Shown one piece after another: positions 26,138-35,128 of a stretch of DNA of 64,000 nt. The DNA is taken from the NCBI GenBank assembly GCA_002708715.1, contig PAPB01000039.1:41195-105194 (forward strand). The letters are read 5' to 3'. The stretch's first letter is position 1; each line of letters opens with the position of its first letter. The notes under the pieces are model-generated. The model was not told where the DNA came from and did no database searches. It worked only from the letters and a program-made list of their open reading frames with translations. The position numbers were made by a program, and so were the translations under genes. Source of the DNA: Fidelibacterota bacterium. Its GTDB lineage: Bacteria > Fidelibacterota > Marinisomatia > Marinisomatales > UBA1611.

Positions 26138-27292
26138 ATGTTAAAAAGATTAACATTCATATTATTGATCGGTTTTATTAATGGGCAAGAAAAGGGAAAT
26201 CTAAATCCCTTACTTGAACAAATTTATAAATATGCTGATTCATTAGCGTTTGAAATACCATTAGAATCTAGTGTATATATAGCAGATCATACTGATTTTG
26301 GTGGGCTTACAAGCTATTTTGGTGGGTATGTAGCAGATCAATTATATAATCATTTATTAAAAAACGAATATTTTACACTTTTAGATAGGAATCCTATCCA
26401 AATCCTTCTTGATCAGCAAGATTTAGAAACTCTTGATATGAAAGATGAGAGAGTAGCGAAATTATTTAAGGATATTGTAGGTGCCGAAATCATTGTGTTT
26501 GGTACTATTACTGAATTTGCTAATAAAGTAAATATAAATAGTCAAGTGATGACGGTGCATGATTTGCAAATTGTTTCTAGTGTAGGGTATTCTATTAAAA
26601 AAACAAAAAGTATTGCCAGCTTATTATCTACTGTTTATTTGAAAAATAAAGAGAACGCAGCTGCACTTAATAAAAATAAACGACAAATATATAAGTATAT
26701 AGAAGCACAAAACAAAAAGTTTAATGATGATCTAAGTAAATACAAAAATGAAAAACTCTCTATAATTAAGCGCGAATATGATATACGTATTCAAAATCTC
26801 AATCTAGAAGAAGAGGCAATTATTAAAAGCTTCCCACTTGGATATCAAAATGTAGTTAAAGAATTAGTGAAGTTAAAGGGTGAGGACAGCCAATTGTATT
26901 CTTCTGAGCTTACTGATGAATTATTTAGGCTTGAAGCAGAGTTTAAAGAGAAAAAAACTCAATTAGCTTTGCTTAAAGAGAAAAAAGAACAAATATCAAC
27001 TATTGATACTGATATTAAAGAGCTTCACCAAGAAATTGATAAAGTAAGTGAAAAACTTTCGATATTAAAAATGGGAATGACAGTTGATGATGTAAGTTAT
27101 ATTATGGGTGATCGTTTTAGTTATGATGGTAGGTGTGGGAATTTTGGGAAATACGTATTGGTTTTTACAAATAATACATTGGTGAAAGCCTGTAAGGTTG
27201 GTGAAATATATACTCAGTTTGGAGAATACGCTATTGTAAATGATTGTGAAGACTGTGATGATATGGAGGTTAAAAACTTACTCAAGTATTAA
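26138..27292 (+). CDS. FlgO/CsgG-like, coiled-coil, BamE-like fusion lipoprotein-type protein
   Basis: The 384-residue secreted protein (signal peptide, about 1-16) has three parts. Residues 35-140 resemble the FlgO/CsgG-type fold (VYIADHTDFGGLTSYFGGYVADQL, FTLLDRNP, VGAEIIVFGTITE). Residues about 165-310 are a long charged coiled coil. Residues about 310-370 resemble SmpA/BamE (LKMGMTVDDVSYIMG, the LxxGMTxxqVxxxlG pattern) followed by a Cys-containing end (VNDCEDCDD). It resembles assembly or cell-envelope proteins, but the individual fold matches are by motif only. A new transcription unit begins after the terminator upstream. Confidence 0.65.
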   Translation: MLKRLTFILLIGFINGQEKGNLNPLLEQIYKYADSLAFEIPLESSVYIADHTDFGGLTSYFGGYVADQLYNHLLKNEYFTLLDRNPIQILLDQQDLETLDMKDERVAKLFKDIVGAEIIVFGTITEFANKVNINSQVMTVHDLQIVSSVGYSIKKTKSIASLLSTVYLKNKENAAALNKNKRQIYKYIEAQNKKFNDDLSKYKNEKLSIIKREYDIRIQNLNLEEEAIIKSFPLGYQNVVKELVKLKGEDSQLYSSELTDELFRLEAEFKEKKTQLALLKEKKEQISTIDTDIKELHQEIDKVSEKLSILKMGMTVDDVSYIMGDRFSYDGRCGNFGKYVLVFTNNTLVKACKVGEIYTQFGEYAIVNDCEDCDDMEVKNLLKY

Positions 27293-27351
27293 TTTGTATT
27301 TTTTTACCAAGTATTATATCAGTAATCCTATAATTACAAATCATCTTTAAA

Positions 27352-27897
27352 ATGTATAAACAATTAATATTGTTATTAACTATATCGCTATCATGTAATT
27401 CTTTTATGGAAGCAAAAACTTTGTATGATTTTTCTGACAAATCTAGTCTCAGGTATTGGAGTGTCATAGATGACGGAGTTATGGGTGGTAACTCAAAAGG
27501 TGCTTTAAGAATAAACTATGAGGGGCATGGAGTTTTTACTGGATATGTTTCTCTTGAAAATTATGGTGGTTTTAGTTCTATTAGATACAGACCAAGAAAT
27601 ATTACCATAAAGGACTTTAAGTATATTTCGATTCGATTATTTGGTGATGATAAATATTATCAATTACGCATAAAGGCAGATTATTATGATAGGCATGTTT
27701 ATGTGAAACAATTTTTCGCATTAAGCAAATGGCAAGAAATTATAATACCACTTAAGGAAATGGAACCAAGTTTTCGTGGAAGAAAGTTAAATATGGATTA
27801 TTTTAATGATAATTCAATTGTAGAAATTGGTTTTTTAATAGGAAATAAGGTTGAGGAAGACTTCACATTGATTATTGATAAAATTTCATTAAAGTGA
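27352..27897 (+). CDS. CIA30-family secreted protein
   Basis: The 181-residue protein has a signal peptide (1-22) and matches the complex I intermediate-associated protein 30 family: LYDFSDKSSLRYWSVIDDGVMGGNSKGAL, FTGYVSLENYGGFSSIRYRP, and KYISIRLFGDDKYYQLRIKAD. The fold is a carbohydrate-binding-like beta sandwich. Bacterial members are of unknown role and are not thought to assemble complex I. Complete and of family length. Confidence 0.85.
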   Translation: MYKQLILLLTISLSCNSFMEAKTLYDFSDKSSLRYWSVIDDGVMGGNSKGALRINYEGHGVFTGYVSLENYGGFSSIRYRPRNITIKDFKYISIRLFGDDKYYQLRIKADYYDRHVYVKQFFALSKWQEIIIPLKEMEPSFRGRKLNMDYFNDNSIVEIGFLIGNKVEEDFTLIIDKISLK

Positions 27898-27987
27898 ATA
27901 ATGATTTGATATTGGATTATTATCATTCATTTTTTGAAATATTTTTAAAAATAATTTATAATACAAATATAGGAATTTATTAGCGTC

Positions 27988-28731
27988 GTGAAAAAAGAGA
28001 ACCCGTTAATCAGTTTAGCTTTTAATATCTTTATTCCTGTTTTAATTCTTAAAAATGGATTAGAATGGATAGAGAAATTTTTAGATCAATTAGGAGAAGA
28101 TAGTTGGATATATAGTAAAATAATTTTATTTGATGCGCCATCTTTTGTTTTCGCAATAGCATTAATGTTTCCATTCTTTTATTTTATTATTGATTTTTTT
28201 AATCGAAAAAATATTAATCTTATATCAATATTTGGTTTTATTAATATTCTACTTACTGGCGGGATTGGAGTATTTGGTGCCGCTTTAGGTTTATCTAAAA
28301 ATTGGTTTATAATAAAAGAGGGTTTAATACCACTACTCATAGGCTTATTACTTTTTTTAATAAGCCTATATAAAAAGGATTACTTGAACAATATTTTTAT
28401 TAATGAATTAATGTTTGATACTGCAAAAGTCAAAATAGCAATTAGTAATGAAAAACAGAGCGAATTTGAGGGACTCCTAATAATAACAGGTTATTATTTT
28501 ATAGCAGGTTTCTTTGTAAGCTCGATCATCCAGTTTATTCTTGCTTCAATTATAGTTGTTTCTAATCCAGGAGACCCATCATTTAATCAAGAAGTCTCTA
28601 CCATGACCTGGGTGAGCTATATAGCAATATTACTTCCAACTATGATTTTAATTGTAAGTGGGTTTATGAAATTAGTGAAAGGTATTGAAAAGATAACTGG
28701 AATGAAGCAAGAAGAGTTTCTTAGAATTTGA
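27988..28731 (+). CDS. Multipass membrane protein of unknown function
   Basis: The 247-residue protein has about six hydrophobic segments and a GTG start at 27988 with an AGGAAT-type ribosome-binding site. The N terminus is KKENPLISLAFNIFIPVLILKNG, which resembles membrane proteins of unknown family in which an intracellular-septation-like start is seen. No charged active-site motif appears. It ends 3 bases before the convergent agmatinase-like gene. Confidence 0.65.
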   Translation: MKKENPLISLAFNIFIPVLILKNGLEWIEKFLDQLGEDSWIYSKIILFDAPSFVFAIALMFPFFYFIIDFFNRKNINLISIFGFINILLTGGIGVFGAALGLSKNWFIIKEGLIPLLIGLLLFLISLYKKDYLNNIFINELMFDTAKVKIAISNEKQSEFEGLLIITGYYFIAGFFVSSIIQFILASIIVVSNPGDPSFNQEVSTMTWVSYIAILLPTMILIVSGFMKLVKGIEKITGMKQEEFLRI

Positions 28732-28734
28732 CAA

Positions 28735-29523
28735 TTATATTACCATATATCCTAAGGTCTCTTTTAATAATTTAGATGCAGTTATTGCTGTAATATTATT
28801 TATATCTTTTTTAGGATTATATTCTACTATATCTCCTCCAATTATTTGGCCTTTGATATTTGATATAGTTTTTAGTATATCTCTTGTAGATAATCCACCA
28901 GGTTCAGGATGAGAAACTCCTGGAGCAAATGCTGGGTCTAATCCATCTAAATCTATAGTGATATAGACAGGATCTTTAAAGCTAAGCTGGATATCATTAG
29001 AGAACTCTTTCATTGAAATAACTTGTACATTATATTTTTCAATTTGGGTATTTTGATGTGAATTCGTTGTACGTATTCCTATTTGTGTTAGAGTGTCTGC
29101 AAGTTTGTTTTCCATGATCCTAGCAAATGGTGATGCATGTGAATATGGGTTGTTATCAAAATCTTGATATAAATCAGGATGTGCATCAAAGTGCAATATG
29201 TTTATCTTTGAATAAAATGATTTATATGCACTAATGATTGGGTAAGTGATACTATGATCGCCACCTAAAAAGAAACATTTTTTCTTTTTTTCTAGTTCTA
29301 ATGTTATAGCGTTTTTAATTAAATCAAATTCATTGTCTTTATCATCTAATTTTATACAACCAATATATTTACAAATATTGTTGGCTTTAAGATCAATGCC
29401 AGACTCAGTGAAGGTGTTTGATGCATCTGAATAAAATTCCCTCATTATAAGAGGTGGCGCTTTAGATGCTCCTTTTAAGAAAGAAGAGTTTTTATCTGAT
29501 GGGATACCAATAATCGAAATCAT
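28735..29523 (-). CDS. Arginase/agmatinase-family ureohydrolase
   Basis: The 262-residue enzyme has the ureohydrolase manganese ligands: GGDHS (H90), HFDAHPD (D113, H115, D117) and TIDLDGLDP (D191, D193), plus the family segment GVSHPEPGGLSTRD. These support hydrolysis of a guanidino compound to urea and an amine. The overall sequence fits agmatinase (speB) or formimidoylglutamase better than arginase, but the substrate is not settled. It lies upstream of a small membrane protein and the NRAMP-like transporter on the same strand. Confidence 0.9.
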   Translation of the reverse strand: MISIIGIPSDKNSSFLKGASKAPPLIMREFYSDASNTFTESGIDLKANNICKYIGCIKLDDKDNEFDLIKNAITLELEKKKKCFFLGGDHSITYPIISAYKSFYSKINILHFDAHPDLYQDFDNNPYSHASPFARIMENKLADTLTQIGIRTTNSHQNTQIEKYNVQVISMKEFSNDIQLSFKDPVYITIDLDGLDPAFAPGVSHPEPGGLSTRDILKTISNIKGQIIGGDIVEYNPKKDINNITAITASKLLKETLGYMVI

Positions 29524-29550
29524 TTCTTATAATATTTTTTATGGAAGATT

Positions 29551-29778
29551 TTAATTTTTTTCATTGTTATCTTTGTAAATATAAATTCCTATTGTGCATC
29601 CTAGTATTATTAAAATCGCTGCTCTTTCTTTACTCTCATCTAGCCAATATTCAGGGTAAAAAAAGTCACTAACGTCCCATTGCTCCCATAGAAACCATAT
29701 AAGAGTAAGGGTGGCAACTAATATAAAAAATTTATGTAAGGGGTTAAGTGTATCAATATGCTTTTTCGATGTCTCCAT
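29551..29778 (-). CDS. Small two-TM membrane protein
   Basis: The 75-residue product has two hydrophobic segments (about 17-32 and 52-67) with a Trp-rich loop (FLWEQWDVSDFFYPEYW) between them. I do not recognise it. It lies between the transporter and the ureohydrolase genes, in the same direction, with 45- and 27-base gaps. Confidence 0.55.
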   Translation of the reverse strand: METSKKHIDTLNPLHKFFILVATLTLIWFLWEQWDVSDFFYPEYWLDESKERAAILIILGCTIGIYIYKDNNEKN

Positions 29779-29823
29779 ATGTAAATTTAATTGTTTTTAT
29801 ATAATTATATTATACTATGCCTT

Positions 29824-31134
29824 CTAAAAATAACTCGAATAAATAAATAAACACCCAAAACCAAAAAGAAAAATTATACCAGATATGGCCAACAATCTGA
29901 GCCATAGAGGAGGTGTATCACTGATTTTAATATATGGAGATAACACTAGTTTATAATTTGCTAAAGCAACAAAAGGTGCAATCATAAAGGAAATTGTTGT
30001 GGCCAGATCAACTAATTCAGTCAAACGAGACCCAAATGCACTAATAATACCAATAGAACCAACTACTAGGGCCCAAATAACAATATTATAGTAGGATTCA
30101 TTATCTATTCTATTATTAGAAATTAGGTTGATACATTCGCCTGTAGCTCTCGCGTAGCCATCAAATACAGCTATGCAAGTTCCAAACATAATACTAAAGC
30201 TTGCTATTGAAATAATTAAATAGCTCCAATCGCCAATCGTTCTTGTATATAACGCGATGACTTGGTTTGCAAAAATTGAACTGTTGTTAGTGAAAATATT
30301 ATTTGTTGCATACATTAGATATGCTCCAAGAGTAAGAAAGCAAATTGATAAGGATGCGGATAATATATAGCCTATATTAAATTCAAAAATTGTTTGTTTT
30401 AAAGTTGGCTTATATTTTGTTTGTTTTATCCTCTCGATTGTCCATAGGCTATTCCAAGAAGAAAGATCAACGGCTGTCGGCATCCATCCCATAAGAGCAA
30501 TGATAAATAATATATCAACATTATTGTATTGAATATTAGGAAATAGCTGATCGCTTACTGGACCTTTTGCTAGCACTAAAGCAAATGCGACCATTGTAGA
30601 AATAACTAATGTGATTCCAATAATTTTAATAATACTATCAAGTAATTTATATTTCCCAAAAGATAGGATGATACCGCATAAACTAAATAGAATAATGTGA
30701 TTTGTGATACCCAATGGTGTGGTTTTTAATAAGTTCTGGAAAAAACCAGATGTTACTGCACCAACTGCAGAGGTAATCAAAAACATGGAAAGCAGAGTCG
30801 CCGTAGCATACATATATAATACCCATGTGCCTAATGTTTTATATCCATAGATAATACTTTTTTCGGTTGAATTTGCATATCTAGATCCAAATTCAAAAAA
30901 TGGATATTTAAATAAATTAGCTATAATAATGAAAAATAATAAGCCAAAACCATAATTGGCACCTGCGCGAGTAGATTGAACAAGATGAGATACGCCTATC
31001 GCCGTACTTGCAAAAAGAACACCAGGGCCTAAGGTTTTTTTTAGCCATTTAAATTGTTTAATTTTGATTTCCTTGTAATAAATAGTAAAATTAAATAGTA
31101 TTATAAAATAGCGTAAATTAATTAATATATACAT
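29824..31134 (-). CDS. NRAMP-like transporter lacking canonical metal motifs
   Basis: This is an 11-12 TM, up to 436-residue transporter. TM1 (GPGVLFASTAIGVSHLVQSTRAGANYG) matches the NRAMP-related subfamily whose first helix starts GPG. The classical DPGN of TM1 is absent and TM6 has GWMPTAVD where NRAMP has MPH, so transport of Mn2+/Fe2+ cannot be assumed. The N-terminal 26 residues are not conserved-looking. An AAGGA sequence precedes an in-frame ATT near residue 25, so the true start may be internal. Confidence 0.78.
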   Translation of the reverse strand: MYILINLRYFIILFNFTIYYKEIKIKQFKWLKKTLGPGVLFASTAIGVSHLVQSTRAGANYGFGLLFFIIIANLFKYPFFEFGSRYANSTEKSIIYGYKTLGTWVLYMYATATLLSMFLITSAVGAVTSGFFQNLLKTTPLGITNHIILFSLCGIILSFGKYKLLDSIIKIIGITLVISTMVAFALVLAKGPVSDQLFPNIQYNNVDILFIIALMGWMPTAVDLSSWNSLWTIERIKQTKYKPTLKQTIFEFNIGYILSASLSICFLTLGAYLMYATNNIFTNNSSIFANQVIALYTRTIGDWSYLIISIASFSIMFGTCIAVFDGYARATGECINLISNNRIDNESYYNIVIWALVVGSIGIISAFGSRLTELVDLATTISFMIAPFVALANYKLVLSPYIKISDTPPLWLRLLAISGIIFLFGFGCLFIYSSYF

Positions 31135-31255
31135 ATAAAACTATTATCTTATTAATAGCTTTAGTATCTAAAGTGCTTTTTATCAATATTTGTTAAAATA
31201 ATTATGATCTTTATTATTATAAAATGTAGTATAAGGACAATATTTTTTATTAATA

Positions 31256-32380
31256 ATGAAAATTATAACTAATCCTCATTTTGGTCAAAGTCACGCGAAA
31301 ATAATGGACATTATGGATTATTGGGATCCAGAAGAGATATATCGTTTTCATCAAGGCATTGGTAATAAAGAAACTCCACTAATTAAGTTGCCTGAGTTGG
31401 CTAAAACCTTAGGGATTGCTAATATTTTAGTTAAGGATGAAAGTTGTAGATTGGGTCTTAGCTCATTTAAGCCGTTGGGTGCTTCATATGCAATTTACAA
31501 AGAGATTCAAAGAAATAGCCAAATTAGAACATTTTGTACTGCTACGGATGGTAATCACGGGCGTTCTGTTGCCTGGATGGCTAGAAAATTAAAAAAACGA
31601 GCTGTAGTTTATGTCCCTTCTGGGACTGCAAGTGAGCGAATCAAGCATATAAAACAAGAGGGTGCTGAAGTAGAGATTGTAGAGGGGGGTTATGATGATA
31701 CTGTTAGAAAGGCAATGACACGATGTGAAGATGAAAATTTAATTTCGGAAAATGAAAAGTGGGCTTTAATTCAGGATACCGCATGGAACGGATATGAACG
31801 GATACCATTAAATATTATGAAAGGTTATTGGACTCAAATTCATGAAATAACAAAACAATTAAAAAATGATAAAATTGATATTCTTATACTGCAATTAGGA
31901 GTGGGAAGTTGGGCAGCATCTATAATAGGGTATATTATTAAATATTGGAAGAATATACCTTTAATAATATCGATAGAGCCATTTTCTGCAAATTGTTTAT
32001 ATGAATCAATTAAGTTGGGAGAGCGAGTATCCATTAATAAGGATGAAAGTACAATTATGGCTGGATTGAATTGCGGTACAGTTTCATTAATTGCATGGGA
32101 TATATTAAAAAAATATATAAATCAAGCGATATCAATTTCAGATAGATATGCTGAAGAAGCTATGAGGATATTAGCTCGTCCATTCTTATCTGATCAACCA
32201 ATTATTGCTGGTGAGTCTGGAGCGAGCGGATTAGGTGGACTATTAGCTTTATTTGATATAAAAGCTAAAGAACAAAGTAATGAAGCCAGTTTTTTAGATC
32301 GATCCAAAACTGTTCTCATAATTAATACTGAGGGCAACACGGATCCTATTAGTTATAATAATATAATCACTGCTAGTTAA
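31256..32380 (+). CDS. dpaL: Diaminopropionate ammonia-lyase
   Basis: DpaL (YgeX) is a PLP enzyme that splits 2,3-diaminopropionate into pyruvate and two ammonia. The 374-residue protein has the PLP Lys (K72) in SSFKPLGASYAI, the diagnostic ATDGNHGRSVAWMA, and QDTAWNGYERIPLNIMKGYWTQ, which is characteristic of this enzyme rather than of threonine dehydratase. A GESGASGLGGLLAL segment holds the cofactor phosphate region. It is a catabolic enzyme for a non-protein amino acid, also a neurotoxin breakdown product in some habitats. Confidence 0.9.
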   Translation: MKIITNPHFGQSHAKIMDIMDYWDPEEIYRFHQGIGNKETPLIKLPELAKTLGIANILVKDESCRLGLSSFKPLGASYAIYKEIQRNSQIRTFCTATDGNHGRSVAWMARKLKKRAVVYVPSGTASERIKHIKQEGAEVEIVEGGYDDTVRKAMTRCEDENLISENEKWALIQDTAWNGYERIPLNIMKGYWTQIHEITKQLKNDKIDILILQLGVGSWAASIIGYIIKYWKNIPLIISIEPFSANCLYESIKLGERVSINKDESTIMAGLNCGTVSLIAWDILKKYINQAISISDRYAEEAMRILARPFLSDQPIIAGESGASGLGGLLALFDIKAKEQSNEASFLDRSKTVLIINTEGNTDPISYNNIITAS

Positions 32381-32407
32381 TTTTTGTTTGAATAATAATA
32401 TTAAAAT

Positions 32408-33130
32408 TTGATAGATCTAGAAAAAATTAGATGGTACTTTAGAGCGTGGAGGTATCGATTATTAATTGAAAAAAATGAGATTAATTTTTTAATTAATAAT
32501 TTACGATCCGGTCAGGTTGCTGTTGATATAGGTGCACATAAAGGAGCTTATACTTATTGGATGTCAAAATGTGTGGGATATAGGGGCAAGGTATATGCTT
32601 TTGAGCCTCAACCAATATTATTTGATAGATTAAAAAAAATAACTAAAACTATTAGATTAAATAATATTCATTTATATCCAATCGCATTATCAGATTCTAA
32701 AGGGAGGACTGATTTAATTATCCCAAATGGAGATCAATCACCTAGTGCATCAATTATTAGGAAGAAGAATCCTAATGATACAAAAATAGAAATTGAGACA
32801 ACAACGTTAAAAGATTTTTTTTGTAATATGAAAAATGAATCTGTTGATTATATTAAATGTGATGTGGAAGGGCATGAGTTAAAGGTTTTTCAGACTAGTG
32901 TAAAATTTTTTAATAATTTTCGTCCAATTATTTCAGTTGAATCAGAGGCAAGGCATTGCGGAAAAGATAAAGTTGAAGAGTTGTTTTATTTTTTTAAAAA
33001 TATCAATTACAAAGGATATTTTTTTAATGAGGATCGCCTTATAAGTATAGACCGATTCTCTATACAGGATTATCAATTAGATCCTAATAAAGTTGTTTAT
33101 ATCAACAATTTTATATTCCTACCAAGATAA
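32408..33130 (+). CDS. FkbM-family SAM-dependent methyltransferase
   Basis: The 240-residue protein starts at TTG 32408. Motif I is VDIGAHKGAYTYWMSKCVG, followed by VYAFEPQP, a TLKDFFCNMKNESVDYIKCDVEGHELKVFQ block and the closing RPIISVESE. These define the FkbM family of methyltransferases, which act on sugars, polyketides or other small molecules. No glycosyltransferase or other biosynthetic gene is next to it, so its substrate is not suggested by context. Confidence 0.88.
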   Translation: MIDLEKIRWYFRAWRYRLLIEKNEINFLINNLRSGQVAVDIGAHKGAYTYWMSKCVGYRGKVYAFEPQPILFDRLKKITKTIRLNNIHLYPIALSDSKGRTDLIIPNGDQSPSASIIRKKNPNDTKIEIETTTLKDFFCNMKNESVDYIKCDVEGHELKVFQTSVKFFNNFRPIISVESEARHCGKDKVEELFYFFKNINYKGYFFNEDRLISIDRFSIQDYQLDPNKVVYINNFIFLPR

Positions 33131-33203
33131 AATTATCATCAATAATAGGCAAACATAAATTTATAGGACTATAATTACCGGGTTTTTATTACATTATAAA
33201 ATT

Positions 33204-33437
33204 TCAGGATTTATAGTATATATTATAACCTTTATACCATAATGCCATTTGAAATAACCAGACTAATAATAATATAATTGCGAAAATAATTGGTTGAAAT
33301 TGAGGGTGTTTATTTTGATAATAAGTGATTATAATTACTGGGGCAGATAAATAAATAATTAATAATACCTGATACATTGGCAATATATTTGCAAATATTG
33401 CAATTCTACATTTTATGAATTCAATTAATTCTAACAT
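33204..33437 (-). CDS. Small two-TM membrane protein
   Basis: The 77-residue product has two TM stretches (about 21-41 and 50-66). Its start overlaps the stop of the YgjP-like peptidase gene by 7 bases, so the two are probably one operon on the minus strand. I do not recognise the family. Confidence 0.5.
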   Translation of the reverse strand: MLELIEFIKCRIAIFANILPMYQVLLIIYLSAPVIIITYYQNKHPQFQPIIFAIILLLVWLFQMALWYKGYNIYYKS

Positions 33438-33994
33438 AAAGAGTAGTTATCTCTCAGCTCTTTTCTTTTTATTTTAGGATTTTTACAGATTTTTTCTAAT
33501 GCATCCCAGAACTCTTTACTGTGATTTTTTATTTTTGTATGCATTAACTCATGTAGCATTACATATTCTATTAGATAATCAGGCAAATAGTATAATAAAT
33601 TATTTAAACAAATTATATTTTTAGAAGAGCAACTTCCCCATCTAGATTTTAATGTTTTAAAATTTATTTTATTATACTTTAGTCTATATTGGTTTGATAG
33701 CATGAACAGTTTTTTTTCTGTATCTCTCCAAAAATTTTGCAATTCAATTTTAGATAAGTTTAGTTTTAATAGTTTTTTTTTATTTACTATACGTTTCTTT
33801 TTTTCTATCCATGCTATTTTAGAAAAGACAAATTTAACTGCATCATTCACATTAATATGGCGAGGTATGACTAATTGAATATCTCCGCTACTTTCTATTG
33901 AAAGTCTTACATATTTTGCACGATCGCTATACTTCAATCTAATTTTTCCTATGCTATCTAGGATAAGATAATTTATATTATCATTATTTTTCAC
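33431..33994 (-). CDS. YgjP-like zinc metallopeptidase (DUF45)
   Basis: The 187-residue protein has the metal site HELMHTKIKNHSKEFW (HExxH plus the downstream H and E/W) and the preceding LKSRWGSCS segment, hallmarks of the YgjP/WLM-like metallopeptidase family. An N-terminal beta region (residues 8-45) is also typical. No signal peptide, so it acts in the cytoplasm. Physiological substrates are unknown for most members. Confidence 0.88.
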   Translation of the reverse strand: MKNNDNINYLILDSIGKIRLKYSDRAKYVRLSIESSGDIQLVIPRHINVNDAVKFVFSKIAWIEKKKRIVNKKKLLKLNLSKIELQNFWRDTEKKLFMLSNQYRLKYNKINFKTLKSRWGSCSSKNIICLNNLLYYLPDYLIEYVMLHELMHTKIKNHSKEFWDALEKICKNPKIKRKELRDNYSLC

Positions 33995-34044
33995 TTAGTG
34001 AACTTAAATAATATTGAATATGTTTTTTTTAAAAAGATGATAAT

Positions 34045-34140
34045 ATGCAATTTGATTCATTTTCAAGCCTGGTTGGTATATTAGGACTAAAATTTGTCAC
34101 AGATTATTTGTTTGAAAAATTTATTATTACAAAATTCTGA
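34045..34140 (+). CDS. Possible 31-residue small protein
   Basis: An ATG at 34045 opens a 31-codon frame ending TGA at 34138-34140 and encoding a mildly amphipathic peptide (SLVGILGLKFVTDYLFEKF). No good ribosome-binding site is visible. It is in the 194-base divergent gap between the peptidase gene and the first EEP gene. I list it as possible only. Confidence 0.15.
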   Translation: MQFDSFSSLVGILGLKFVTDYLFEKFIITKF

Positions 34141-34188
34141 TTTAAAAATGCATATTCTTTTATATCATAATTATTATTTCTGCCAATT

Positions 34189-35019
34189 ATGAAAGTCATT
34201 TATAAGTGGTTATTGATTTTTTTTATCTTTTCATGTTATATCAAGACTCAATCCCATTCTATTATGTCTTATAATATTAGATATGATAATCATTGGGATA
34301 AGTATAACAGTTGGGAGTTAAGAAAAAAATATGTAGTCCAATTATTTGATGAATATGCTCCATCGATAATTGGTATTCAGGAAGGATTGATTAATCAGGT
34401 GCAATTTATAGATAGTTGCCTTGTTAACTATAATTACATTGGCGTAGGAAGAGACGATGGTAGAGAGAAAGGTGAATTTTGCGCAATATATTTTGATACC
34501 ACGCGTTATTTTACAACCAACTATTCAACTTTTTGGCTTTCTGATACTCCTGATAGTATATCCATTGGATGGGATGCTGCACTTGAAAGGATTTGCACAT
34601 ACGGTTTGTTCACTGATAAAGATTCCAAAGAAAAATTCTGGATTTTCAATACTCACTTTGATCATTTGGGTGTTATCGCAAGAGAAAAATCATCAATGCT
34701 GATTCTTAAAAAAATTCATCAAGTTGCTAACTTATCAATTCCTATTATCTTGATGGGAGATTTCAACTCAATTATTGGTAGTACACCTATTAATCTTATT
34801 ATAAAAGAATTAAGTGATGCATTACAGATTTCTCTAGAAGAACTAAAGGGACCATCAGGTACTTTTAATGGGTTTAATGTAAAACTCCCAATAGAAAAAA
34901 GAATTGATTATATTTTTACTAAAAATTTGACTGTACAATCATATGTGCATATTAATGATAGATTGGAAAATAATAGATATATTTCTGATCATTTACCTGT
35001 GCTGATACAAATTAAATGA
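34189..35019 (+). CDS. Secreted endonuclease/exonuclease/phosphatase-family enzyme
   Basis: The 276-residue protein has a signal peptide (about 1-21) followed by an EEP domain: MSYNIRYDN, IGIQEG, FNTHFDHLG, MGDFNS and SDHLPV mark the metal and phosphate catalytic residues. The family includes nucleases, sphingomyelinases and inositol phosphatases. This member lacks DNA-binding extras and could be a phosphodiesterase or nuclease. It begins a cluster of exported hydrolases. Confidence 0.85.
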   Translation: MKVIYKWLLIFFIFSCYIKTQSHSIMSYNIRYDNHWDKYNSWELRKKYVVQLFDEYAPSIIGIQEGLINQVQFIDSCLVNYNYIGVGRDDGREKGEFCAIYFDTTRYFTTNYSTFWLSDTPDSISIGWDAALERICTYGLFTDKDSKEKFWIFNTHFDHLGVIAREKSSMLILKKIHQVANLSIPIILMGDFNSIIGSTPINLIIKELSDALQISLEELKGPSGTFNGFNVKLPIEKRIDYIFTKNLTVQSYVHINDRLENNRYISDHLPVLIQIK

Positions 35020-35128
35020 TCTCTGATCTAGATGACAATGGTTTACGCTTAAAATATAAAATTTTGAATGAATATTATTATTATGTTATTATTAAATATT
35101 GAAATAGTAATGATGAATTTTTTATAAA

